A stretch of DNA of 12,046 nucleotides, taken from Alphaproteobacteria bacterium (lineage in GTDB: Bacteria; Pseudomonadota; Alphaproteobacteria; Rs-D84). Position 1 is the stretch's first letter. Each line of letters starts with the position of its first letter. This document shows, in pieces, positions 1 to 5,204 of this stretch. The DNA lies in the NCBI GenBank assembly GCA_017425725.1, contig JAFOXU010000040.1, positions 1-12,046 on the forward strand. Direction: 5' to 3'. The translations under genes and the position numbers were made by a program. The notes beneath the pieces were generated by a model, which had not been told where the DNA came from, ran no database searches, and saw only the letters and a list, made by a program, of their open reading frames with translations.

Positions 1-50
1 ACCTTTCCCCAACGTCACTTGTCAAGTGATTGTGACATAGTTTTAAAACT

Positions 51-67
51 TTGTGCAAATTGCACAA
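51..67. repeat. Left copy of 17-nt terminal inverted motif
   Basis: The sequence ttgtgcaaattgcacaa is the exact reverse complement of the last 17 bases of the window (12030-12046). Each copy is also nearly self-complementary, with one unpaired central base, so the pair can be read either as an inverted terminal repeat or as two copies of a dyad-symmetric site. One more base also matches inward, after which the two ends diverge. Confidence 0.6.
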
Positions 68-92
68 ATAACAAAATCATATTCAATGAGTT

Positions 93-121
93 GTGACAGA
101 ACGTTATCAAATCATTATTAT
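93..121 (+). promoter_or_regulatory. Probable promoter for the polymerase transcription unit
   Basis: GTGACA (93-98, five of six matches to the -35 consensus) and TATTAT (116-121) are separated by 17 bp. The TATTAT -10 is the same hexamer as in the two other promoters called here. The predicted start near 128 leaves only a few bases before the GGAG at 131-134, a very short leader, so the call is moderate. Confidence 0.4.
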
Positions 122-140
122 GGTATACACGGAGAACATT

Positions 141-2132
141 ATGAAATATAACGACTTTAAACCAAATTCAAAAATCAAATGGCTTGCCGGTGATACGGAA
201 ACATATACATACATTGACAACGTGAAAGTCACAGAACCGGAATTGATCAGACTAGGAAAATCAAAACCACAATCGTGGTTTAGGGAACATTGTTCAGTTC
301 GTGCATATGCTTGGTTATTATCGGACGGCGTTCATTTCGCTTGGCTTGAATCACTCGACGAATATGTTGATTTTTGTTGTGAACACGGCGTCAAAACGAT
401 TTGGTGGTATAACGCAAAATTCGATTTTGCGATATTCGATTACGCATTATTAACACAAGGGTGGAAGCGTGACGAAGAATCAGAAGAACGCGACAAGACA
501 TATTCAAGTTTGCACAATGATATGGGTGCAAGATATTCGTTAAAATTACGCAAAGCATACAAGGGACGTGGACGTTCACAAGATCGTCACAAACGAATTC
601 ATTCATTTACAAATTACGATTTTTGCAATTTGTTCGGTGGTGGCTTGGCCAGGTGTTTGGAATCATTCAACGTTGTGGATTATGACGGAAACAAAATTCG
701 CAAATTAACAATGGATTATCAAGGCGAAAATGACGTCACAAACGCCGAAGCATTACAATATATGAAGAATGACGTGGTCGGTTTGTATCATTTAGTTAGA
801 ATCGCGGATTCTTGGCTTGTCGAACATTGTGGTTATCAATTAACCGGAACAAAACCGGACGTGATAACCGCCGGTGGACTTGCAAAGCGTCAATTGCTTG
901 AATCATTATATGGAAGCACAGACAAGAAAGCAAATTTGAAAGCATTCCAGCGTGAACACAAAGTTGATTTGGCCATTGACAAATGTGTTCGAAAACATTA
1001 TTTGTATCGTGGCGGATTGACGTTTGTGAATCCATACAAACAAGGTCGTTCGATTTATCAAAAGATATACAAATACGATATCAATTCAATGTATCCAGCA
1101 CAAATGAATATTATGCCGGATTTGATAGGACGACCACGTTCAATGTCGGTGGAACAATTCAAGAAAATGAAAAACAAAGAAAATTATCAAATCATACTCG
1201 AAATTGATTATATGGTCGGAAAGGTCAAGGAAAATATGCTTGGTTTGTGGTATGATCCACATTTAAAAAAGTTCGTTGACGACATACATATGACAGAAGA
1301 CGACGGAAGCATTTTTGTATTTTTAGAAGAATTCAATGAATATCGCAATCATTGGTATGACTTGGAATACAATATCAAACGTGTGATTGTAAACAAGCGT
1401 CAAAAAATTCAAGGTTACACAAATTTTGTTCAAAAGTTCTACAAAATGAAAGCAGACGGCAAAGCGGAAAAAGACAAGGTCAAAACAGCGTTCGCAAAAC
1501 TTTTGTTAAATTCTAGTTACGGCAAATTATCGGAACGTTGTGTCAGACTTAAAACACACAGAGAATTGACCGAACAAGATTATGTCCATATGGTTGCGGA
1601 CGAATATGAAGAAGACGAATCGTCAATAATGTCCGTAATACAAGGTGCATTGGTCACGTCAATGGCACGTGTTTCATTGTTGAAATATATTCGCAATATT
1701 TGTGGAAATGTAAAACAAAATCTTGTATACGTTGACACCGATTCCGTGCATTCACTTGTAAAATTCGACGACACGGACGATTATGAAATCGGCAAAATGA
1801 AAGAAGAAGCAATCGCAGATTTTGGACGTTATCTTGCACCGAAAACATACATTGACGGATTTGAAACGCCGGACGGGTATGAATTCGAAGTCCATACGAA
1901 AGGCGTTCCAACATACATTGTCAAACGAATGATTGATCATAAGCCATTGGACGTTGTTGAAAAAATATTCAATGTCGGTTCAAAATTCGTGTGTTTAGCC
2001 GGAATGAATGTTTCGGGTGGCAAAGCATTGATTCCGATTCCAAAAACGATTTGCAAGACCGACAATTGCATTATGAGAAACGAAGACGGCGAAGAATTAT
2101 TCGTCAATGAAATTGAAACAATTTATGAATAG
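141..2132 (+). CDS. Protein-primed family-B DNA polymerase (phi29 type)
   Basis: Replicates the linear genome from a protein primer and carries its own 3'-5' exonuclease. In the 663-aa product the exonuclease motifs are DTET (D18, E20; Exo I), N91-AKF-D95 (Exo II) and Y207-MKN-D211 (Exo III). YRGG (289-292) is the phi29-type link between the exonuclease and polymerase parts. The polymerase motifs are DINSMYPAQM (A, D313), LLNSSYGK (B, about 455-462) and YVDTDS (C, D532 and D534). All catalytic acids are present. It is longer than phi29 polymerase (575 aa), with the extra length spread through the protein. I chose ATG 141 because GGAG at 131-134 is correctly spaced; GTG 93 and ATG 120 in the same frame lack a comparable site. 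The stop codon overlaps the next gene's ribosome site (taggag). Function is certain from the motifs. Confidence 0.97.
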   Translation: MKYNDFKPNSKIKWLAGDTETYTYIDNVKVTEPELIRLGKSKPQSWFREHCSVRAYAWLLSDGVHFAWLESLDEYVDFCCEHGVKTIWWYNAKFDFAIFDYALLTQGWKRDEESEERDKTYSSLHNDMGARYSLKLRKAYKGRGRSQDRHKRIHSFTNYDFCNLFGGGLARCLESFNVVDYDGNKIRKLTMDYQGENDVTNAEALQYMKNDVVGLYHLVRIADSWLVEHCGYQLTGTKPDVITAGGLAKRQLLESLYGSTDKKANLKAFQREHKVDLAIDKCVRKHYLYRGGLTFVNPYKQGRSIYQKIYKYDINSMYPAQMNIMPDLIGRPRSMSVEQFKKMKNKENYQIILEIDYMVGKVKENMLGLWYDPHLKKFVDDIHMTEDDGSIFVFLEEFNEYRNHWYDLEYNIKRVIVNKRQKIQGYTNFVQKFYKMKADGKAEKDKVKTAFAKLLLNSSYGKLSERCVRLKTHRELTEQDYVHMVADEYEEDESSIMSVIQGALVTSMARVSLLKYIRNICGNVKQNLVYVDTDSVHSLVKFDDTDDYEIGKMKEEAIADFGRYLAPKTYIDGFETPDGYEFEVHTKGVPTYIVKRMIDHKPLDVVEKIFNVGSKFVCLAGMNVSGGKALIPIPKTICKTDNCIMRNEDGEELFVNEIETIYE

Positions 2133-2144
2133 GAGAAAAGAAAA

Positions 2145-2552
2145 ATGAGATATATCACAACAAAGATTCGTGAAGATCTTGCACGATTCAAAAATTTAAA
2201 AACAAAAATTGATAGAATAACGAAGAATATCAATACAATGGCACTTGGTTCATTCGATTTAGAGTCACAATTTGTTTCGAATCGATTGATTGATATGCTA
2301 AACTATAAAAATGATTTAATCATTGAATATAATGAACTAAAAAACAAATTAAAACGTTTAGGTCGTGACCGCTTGTCAATTGCATATTTGTATTATGTTC
2401 GTGAAAAACCGGTTCATTATTTTATGGAAAAATTCAACATATCAAATCGAGCATTCTATCGCAGACTAACACGAATAAATAAAATTTATATGGAGATTGA
2501 TATTTATGGCAAAAGCAAGATATACAGCGAAACAGATTCAACAACGTTATAA
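2145..2552 (+). CDS. Small basic protein with C-terminal helix-turn-helix-like region; candidate transcription regulator
   Basis: The 135-aa protein is not firmly recognised. Residues 1-73 are mostly charged helix with coiled-coil character. Residues 89-112 (KPVHYFMEKFNISNRAFYRR) look like a sigma-region-4 or phage-activator helix-turn-helix: a short helix, a turn at NIS, then a basic recognition helix. Similar small phage proteins act as late-gene activators. The start has a strong AGGAGA 7-8 nt upstream. Its end overlaps the next gene by 47 nt, so the two are translationally linked. The position between polymerase and the primer-protein candidate, plus a late promoter without a -35 box, makes an activator role like phi29 p4 plausible, although there is no visible similarity to p4. 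An alternative is that this, not the next gene, is the terminal protein. Confidence 0.6.
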   Translation: MRYITTKIREDLARFKNLKTKIDRITKNINTMALGSFDLESQFVSNRLIDMLNYKNDLIIEYNELKNKLKRLGRDRLSIAYLYYVREKPVHYFMEKFNISNRAFYRRLTRINKIYMEIDIYGKSKIYSETDSTTL

Positions 2553-3027
2553 TTTGACACCGAAACAATATCGTTCACAATATGAGGTTTTCAGACGACG
2601 TGTTGAAAATTTCAATCGTGCAACCGGTTCAAACTATTCAGCAATTAATGAATTCAATTATGCAAAAGTGAATCCAAATTCTGAAACAATCAAAGCAATC
2701 AATGCAATGTCGTCAATAATTCCGGAAGACAAGAAAATATCATTGAAAATGGAAAGGCAAGCAACAGAATATGTTGGCGAACGTTTTCGTGGTTTGCGAA
2801 ATAACGCACCAATGGTCGAACGTGCATTTCAACGCATTGGTCAAAATGGTTATACCGCAAAAGATTTTGCAAAGTTTGCGGAACAATATGCCGAAGAATT
2901 GAAAAACCAGCGAAAACAAGATCCATTGATTGCGTCAGACGCCGTTGGAACTGAACCGATAAACGAAGACAATTTGAATGCGTTGGAAGAAATTCAAGGC
3001 GATTATGACTTGATTTTTGACGAATAA
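2506..3027 (+). CDS. Candidate terminal protein (replication primer)
   Basis: The 173-aa protein has a basic, mainly helical N-terminus (residues 1-40, rich in K, R and Q), a charged middle (75-135) and a strongly acidic tail (150-173, ending DYDLIFDE). In phi29-like phages the terminal protein is encoded beside the polymerase and supplies a Ser, Thr or Tyr hydroxyl that primes synthesis. The location, size and the pattern FRRRVENFNRATG (29-41), which recalls terminal-protein N-termini, support the call. No priming residue can be assigned. phi29's protein is larger (266 aa). ATG 2506 was chosen because GGAG at 2492-2495 is 10 nt upstream; the in-frame TTG 2497 sits against that site. The gene starts inside the preceding one. 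The function is inferred mainly from context. Confidence 0.5.
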   Translation: MAKARYTAKQIQQRYNLTPKQYRSQYEVFRRRVENFNRATGSNYSAINEFNYAKVNPNSETIKAINAMSSIIPEDKKISLKMERQATEYVGERFRGLRNNAPMVERAFQRIGQNGYTAKDFAKFAEQYAEELKNQRKQDPLIASDAVGTEPINEDNLNALEEIQGDYDLIFDE

Positions 3028-3056
3028 AAAATTTTTTAAAAAATTTTCAAAAAGTT
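3026..3056. promoter_or_regulatory. A/T-tract upstream of promoter (UP element, possibly weak terminator)
   Basis: Alternating A6, T6, A6, T4 and A5 runs lie directly before the -35 box at 3058. Such tracts bend DNA and bind the RNA polymerase alpha subunits. The run can also fold as an A:T-only hairpin behind the preceding stop codon, but without a GC stem it would be a poor terminator. Confidence 0.45.
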
Positions 3057-3057
3057 G

Positions 3058-3086
3058 TTGACACATATTTCCGGTTATGGTATTAT
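3058..3086 (+). promoter_or_regulatory. Strong sigma-A promoter with extended -10
   Basis: TTGACA (3058-3063), a 17-bp spacer, and TATTAT (3081-3086) preceded by TGG (3078-3080, extended -10) form the best promoter in the window. It would drive the small-gene block starting at 3137. A 7-bp inverted repeat, ttccggt (3069-3075) and accggaa (3104-3110), brackets the -10 and the expected start, suggesting an operator. Confidence 0.85.
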
Positions 3087-3136
3087 ATACTTGTCCGGAA
3101 GATACCGGAACATTAAGAACAAGGAGAACAAAAGAA

Positions 3137-3346
3137 ATGAAGAACGAAATGAAATCATTATTTCAAAACTATGTAAGAGAATATGAAAAAGGATTCAATG
3201 GAACAAGTCGTTGCCGTGATTGGTGGCAAATGCAAAAGATCGACGAAGCGTTTGAAGCAATTGTTGAAAAGGCTGAATTTTTTGCAGAAGCCACATATGA
3301 AAAAATGTATGAAATGGCAAGAATTGGTCAAATGATTGGAGAATAA
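3137..3346 (+). CDS. Small hypothetical protein, first gene of the small-gene block
   Basis: The 69-aa product is not recognised. It is highly charged and predicted helical throughout, with a CRDWW stretch near residues 26-30 and a Met- and Glu-rich second half; there is no signal peptide or membrane segment. The start at 3137 follows AAGGAGAA with good spacing. The upstream in-frame ATG at 3077 lies inside the promoter and has no ribosome site. It is the first gene after the strong promoter at 3058 and so is probably expressed early and well. Early leading genes in phages of this size often modulate the host or counter defence, but nothing in the sequence shows that here. Confidence 0.75.
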   Translation: MKNEMKSLFQNYVREYEKGFNGTSRCRDWWQMQKIDEAFEAIVEKAEFFAEATYEKMYEMARIGQMIGE

Positions 3347-3347
3347 T

Positions 3348-3563
3348 ATGGAACGACTTGGAATTATTAAAAAATTAAAAAGCGATTATTGTGAACACAG
3401 AAGATTATATGATCACAAAGTTGCAAAAAACACGCAAGTGGCAAAAATTGATTATATCATACATTTATATGCAGACATAACAAATCGTGAATATATCAAA
3501 TCACTTAAAATTTTAGAAAATTTTTATTTTAATTATTTAGGAGAACAAAAGAATGGAAAATAA
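3348..3563 (+). CDS. Small hypothetical protein
   Basis: The 71-aa product is not recognised. It begins basic (K and R in residues 3-25, with CEHRR) and continues as a helix with many Tyr and Ile residues. There is no membrane segment. The start is ATG 3348, six nucleotides after GGAG (3338-3341), and one base separates it from the upstream stop. A TTG at 3336 would extend it into the ribosome site and is rejected. Its last 11 nt overlap the next gene, so translation is coupled. Confidence 0.7.
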   Translation: MERLGIIKKLKSDYCEHRRLYDHKVAKNTQVAKIDYIIHLYADITNREYIKSLKILENFYFNYLGEQKNGK

Positions 3564-3753
3564 AACAATCACAATTACAGAAAAAGAATTTATTGAAAAA
3601 TCAGTTGAAGCACAAGAGAATATAATGAAAATTATGGGCAATGATATTGATCCGGCAATGTCACTTATGACAATGCTTGATATGGCAATATTGTCAAAAG
3701 AACTTATCAAAGTAATGTTTGGAGAATCAGACAATGACAATGGAAATATATAA
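3553..3753 (+). CDS. Small acidic hypothetical protein
   Basis: The 66-aa product is not recognised. It is acidic, with a Met-rich central helix (residues 25-55) and a C-terminal Asp/Asn tail (ESDNDNGNI). The ATG follows AGGAGAAC placed inside the preceding gene, and the end overlaps the next small ORF by 20 nt. The dense overlaps show a compact, polycistronic block. Confidence 0.7.
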   Translation: MENKTITITEKEFIEKSVEAQENIMKIMGNDIDPAMSLMTMLDMAILSKELIKVMFGESDNDNGNI

Positions 3754-3892
3754 AATTTTAGACGGAAACCGCAAACGTTTGAAAAAGATTAAACAAGAAA
3801 TGATTGATATGGGTTGTTCATTCGGCTTGATTAGTCGTGTGGACATCGAAATCGACAAAATAACAAGCAAAATCAATGATTTGCAATGGTAG
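3734..3892 (+). CDS. Very small hypothetical protein (52 aa)
   Basis: This is a short ORF read directly from the bases: ATG at 3734 (a second in-frame ATG at 3740), TAG at 3890-3892. The product starts MTMEIYKILDG, is basic in residues 13-20 (RKRLKKIK) and ends ITSKINDLQW. GGAG at 3721-3724 precedes the ATG by nine bases. It fills the otherwise empty stretch between its neighbours, with its stop overlapping the ribosome site of the next gene (taggtgg), the arrangement seen throughout this phage. It is not recognised; a small basic helical protein could bind nucleic acid, but that is a guess. Confidence 0.65.
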   Translation: MTMEIYKILDGNRKRLKKIKQEMIDMGCSFGLISRVDIEIDKITSKINDLQW

Positions 3893-3901
3893 GTGGTTTA
3901 T

Positions 3902-4120
3902 ATGATTAGTTCAATTTTATTTTTAATATGTAGCATTTTAATTTGGATTTTTGCACTTGGTTCAAAATTATCAATACCGGTGTTCTTGGTGTTTATGATA
4001 TTAAAACTATGTAACACAATTTGTTGGTCGTGGTTTTGGGTTATATTTCCATTGATTTGCGGTTTTGGTTGTGTTTTATTTATTGGCGTTTTAAAAATAT
4101 TTATTCAGAGATTTGAATAA
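3902..4120 (+). CDS. Small integral membrane protein, two or three transmembrane segments
   Basis: The 72-aa product is almost entirely hydrophobic. Segments at about 3-19 and 46-68 are clear membrane helices, and 25-38 may be a third. It ends with a basic KIFIQRF tail. The start is ATG 3902 behind AGGTGG; a GTG at 3893 in frame overlaps that site. Codon choice is more AT-rich than its neighbours. It could be a class I or II holin, or a membrane anchor for replication as in several phi29 early proteins. Its place outside the late block argues mildly for a replication or host-takeover role. The stop overlaps the next ATG by one base (taATG). Confidence 0.75.
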   Translation: MISSILFLICSILIWIFALGSKLSIPVFLVFMILKLCNTICWSWFWVIFPLICGFGCVLFIGVLKIFIQRFE

Positions 4121-4311
4121 TGGCACAACTGAACAAAATGAAACGTCCGCAATTGGTTCAATGGATTCAAAATCTTGAACGATCAATCAAAACTTGTAAC
4201 GACGAACACAATCGACAATTATTCACAAAATGGTATAACGAAGCGGTCAATGAATTGCACGCACGTGACGAACGTTGTGCGAATTATTGTAAATGGAAAG
4301 GAATCAATTGA
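4120..4311 (+). CDS. Small basic hypothetical protein, possibly continued past TGA
   Basis: The 63-aa product is not recognised. The N-terminus (MAQLNKMKRPQLVQWIQNLE) is amphipathic and basic. Three cysteines occur, two of them near the C-terminus (C54, C58). Start and upstream stop overlap as TAATG, so expression is probably by coupling, since no good ribosome site is seen. It ends at TGA 4309. The same frame stays open for 30 more codons to TAG 4402, which abuts the next ribosome site exactly as normal stops do in this phage. The protein may therefore once have been, or may at low level be, 94 aa long. Confidence 0.65.
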   Translation: MAQLNKMKRPQLVQWIQNLERSIKTCNDEHNRQLFTKWYNEAVNELHARDERCANYCKWKGIN

Positions 4312-4387
4312 TTCCGTTCCAACGTGATTGAAATGGTTGCAACAAAACACCCGAACTTGTTGTTCCGGTTCGATTCCGGAATCAATC
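4300..4387. repeat. Palindromes and 9-nt repeats around the TGA stop of the 63-aa gene
   Basis: ggaatcaattgattcc (4300-4315) is a perfect 16-bp palindrome that contains the TGA. gattccggaatc (4372-4383 region) is a second perfect palindrome. The nonamer ggaatcaat occurs at 4300-4308 and 4378-4386, and 4307-4315 can pair with 4378-4386 to close a domain of about 62 nt. This could be RNA structure, or the trace of a local duplication. Confidence 0.4.
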
Positions 4388-4404
4388 AGAAATTTATATT
4401 TTAG
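4312..4404 (+). other. Open 30-codon extension after TGA 4309
   Basis: In the frame of the 63-aa gene, the bases after TGA read FRSNVIEMVATKHP and on to ...QKFIF, then TAG at 4402-4404. The TAG lies within ttttaggagaac, the ribosome site for the next gene, matching the stop-in-Shine-Dalgarno layout of several genuine genes here. An internal ATG (4333) could start a 23-aa peptide but has no ribosome site. It is most simply a former C-terminus or a readthrough product. Confidence 0.35.
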
Positions 4405-4417
4405 GAGAACAACAGAA

Positions 4418-4693
4418 ATGACAAAAGCAAAAGAACAAAAAGAAATCAAAGTTATTGTAAGACAAGGAACAAAGAAAGACGGAACAAAATTTGACGCATA
4501 CAAACTTGTAAATGAAAAAGGCAAATTGATTGATTTGCATTTCAGAAAGGACGTTGAAACAAGCAAATTCAATGGACTTAAAAAATTCACTTGTAAGGTT
4601 GATTATTGTCAACTCGCAGAAAATTTTGAATTTCCACGTTACTATGTAGGTGGTGTGGATTACGATTCAATCGTTGATTTATTTTCTGAATAA
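4418..4693 (+). CDS. 91-aa protein, candidate single-stranded DNA-binding protein
   Basis: The 91-aa product has a beta-rich pattern. Residues 9-48 alternate hydrophobic and charged residues (IKVIVRQGTKKDGTKFDAYK), followed by a second strand set around KKFTCKVDYCQL, then FPRYYVGG. This resembles small OB-fold-like proteins that occur in phages of low-GC Gram-positive bacteria. phi29 also encodes an SSB (gp5, 124 aa) among its early genes, which fits the position before the early/late boundary. ATG 4418 follows AGGAGAAC with 8-9 nt spacing. The aromatic residues needed for stacking on single strands are present but not diagnostic. The function is a suggestion only; the gene itself is secure. 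A strong terminator follows nine bases after the stop. Confidence 0.8.
   Translation: MTKAKEQKEIKVIVRQGTKKDGTKFDAYKLVNEKGKLIDLHFRKDVETSKFNGLKKFTCKVDYCQLAENFEFPRYYVGGVDYDSIVDLFSE
4662..4674. promoter_or_regulatory. Inverted repeat about 90 bp upstream of late start; possible activator site
   Basis: acgatt-c-aatcgt is an exact dyad inside the end of the SSB-like gene. Its centre is about 89 bp before the expected late transcription start (near 4757). In phi29 the activator p4 binds an inverted repeat centred near -82 of late promoter A3. The match is positional, not sequence-based. Confidence 0.25.
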
Positions 4694-4701
4694 TAAATTT
4701 G

Positions 4702-4733
4702 AAAAAGTGTGTCACGGGTAGCACACTTTTTTT
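4702..4733 (+). terminator. Rho-independent terminator closing the early block
   Basis: Stem aaaaagtgtg (4702-4711) pairs perfectly with cacacttttt (4722-4731) around a 10-nt loop, followed by more T. It lies nine bases after the stop at 4693 and immediately before the late promoter, so it separates the early and late transcription units. Confidence 0.9.
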
Positions 4734-4741
4734 ATTTTGTG

Positions 4742-4750
4742 TGATATTAT
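4742..4750 (+). promoter_or_regulatory. Late promoter: extended -10 without -35
   Basis: TGA-TATTAT (4742-4750) is an extended -10; the following bases (ataa) resemble those after the 3081 promoter. The place where a -35 box should be (4722-4727, cacact) is taken by the arm of the terminator and does not match the consensus. It is the only reasonable promoter before the virion genes. Such promoters usually need an activator, as phi29 A3 does. Confidence 0.65.
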
Positions 4751-4756
4751 ATAAAT

Positions 4757-4926
4757 TGATACAAGGGACAAATTTCCACACAAATTGTGAACACGTCCGT
4801 GCAAAAAGAGCCTAAAATCTTGACGTGCAACCGATTGTCGATTTTGAACCGAAATTTGTGTCGTTTGTTTCCTATTATCAAATAACTTGAACGTGGACGT
4901 TTTCTTGTATGTGCCACGTTCATTTT
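4757..4926 (+). ncRNA. Structured late leader; candidate packaging-RNA analogue
   Basis: About 185 nt lie between the predicted start and the scaffold gene, far longer than any other gap in this compact genome, and no ORF with a ribosome site fills them. acacaaatt (4778-4786) pairs with aatttgtgt (4853-4861), enclosing 66 nt in which cacgtc (4792-4797) pairs with gacgtg (4822-4827). A separate hairpin, tgaacgtgg (4888-4896) with ccacgttca (4914-4922), is followed by TTTT and could end a short transcript. phi29 encodes a 174-nt packaging RNA (pRNA) that forms part of the motor; a helix-closed, branched RNA here would be an analogue. There is no primary-sequence match to pRNA. It could equally be a translation-control leader. 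Confidence 0.3.
4888..4926 (+). terminator. Hairpin with short T-run before scaffold gene (attenuator or RNA 3' end)
   Basis: Nine perfect base pairs (4888-4896 with 4914-4922), a 17-nt loop and TTTT at 4923-4926. The T-run is too short for an efficient terminator, and full-length late mRNA must pass, so partial termination or RNA stabilisation is more likely. Confidence 0.4.
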
Positions 4927-4942
4927 AATAGTGGAGAAACAA

Positions 4943-5203
4943 ATGGACGAACAAGAAGAACAAATTCAAAAAGACGACAAATCATATGCCGACACGATTG
5001 CGGAATTAAAAAAAGATTTTGCAAATCAAATGAAAGAACTGAAAGAACAGAACAAAAAAGAACTCGCAGAACGTGACAAAATCATTAAGGACTTAATGAC
5101 AAATAGTTACACAGAACAAAAGAACGACGAAGAACAAGAATTGACGGACGAAGAAAAAAGCGTCCAAAGCGTAATAAATAATTTAAATAGGAGAAGAAAA
5201 TAA
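4943..5203 (+). CDS. Scaffolding protein (phi29 gp7-like)
   Basis: The 86-aa product is almost wholly charged coiled coil: residues 1-55 alternate Glu, Lys and Gln with heptad hydrophobics (IAELKKDFANQMKEL), then an acidic linker (EEQELTDEE) and a basic C-terminus (NNLNRRRK). phi29 scaffold gp7 is 98 aa, a helical dimer, encoded directly before the capsid gene, and absent from mature virions. Size, composition and position match. Start ATG 4943 follows GTGGAGAAAC; an in-frame GTG at 4931 lies in that site. One base separates the stop from the capsid ATG. Confidence 0.85.
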   Translation: MDEQEEQIQKDDKSYADTIAELKKDFANQMKELKEQNKKELAERDKIIKDLMTNSYTEQKNDEEQELTDEEKSVQSVINNLNRRRK

Positions 5204-5204
5204 A

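Larger units (their letters stand above)
1..140. other. Left genome end, non-coding, palindrome-rich (candidate terminal origin)
   Basis: No gene lies before the polymerase start at 141. Three palindromes follow one another: tcacttg-t-caagtga (15-29), agttttaaaact (39-50, perfect) and ttgtgcaa-a-ttgcacaa (51-67). The octamer ttgtgaca occurs at 30-37 and again at 91-98. In protein-primed phages the genome ends are the replication origins, recognised by the terminal protein and polymerase complex, so this is the expected place for origin and terminal-repeat sequences. The palindromes are seen directly; the origin role is inferred from the polymerase type and the position. The extreme tip (acctttcccc) does not resemble the AAAG-type termini of phi29, so the exact end is uncertain. 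Confidence 0.5.

Noticed and set aside
93..140. Upstream GTG and ATG starts for the polymerase
   Set aside because: They lack a ribosome site and GTG 93 lies in the probable -35 box; GGAG at 131-134 fits ATG 141.
3077..3136. Upstream ATG start at 3077 for the first small gene
   Set aside because: It lies within the promoter, before the expected transcription start, and has no Shine-Dalgarno sequence.
4312..4404. Stand-alone structured RNA between the 63-aa and SSB-like genes
   Set aside because: The fold is possible, but the stretch also reads as an open C-terminal extension and no promoter or terminator flanks it; it is listed as repeat and ORF extension instead.
4820..4850. TTGACG (4820-4825) as a -35 box in the late leader
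   Set aside because: No TATAAT-like hexamer lies 16-18 bp downstream; the nearby TATTAT (4873-4878) is far too distant.
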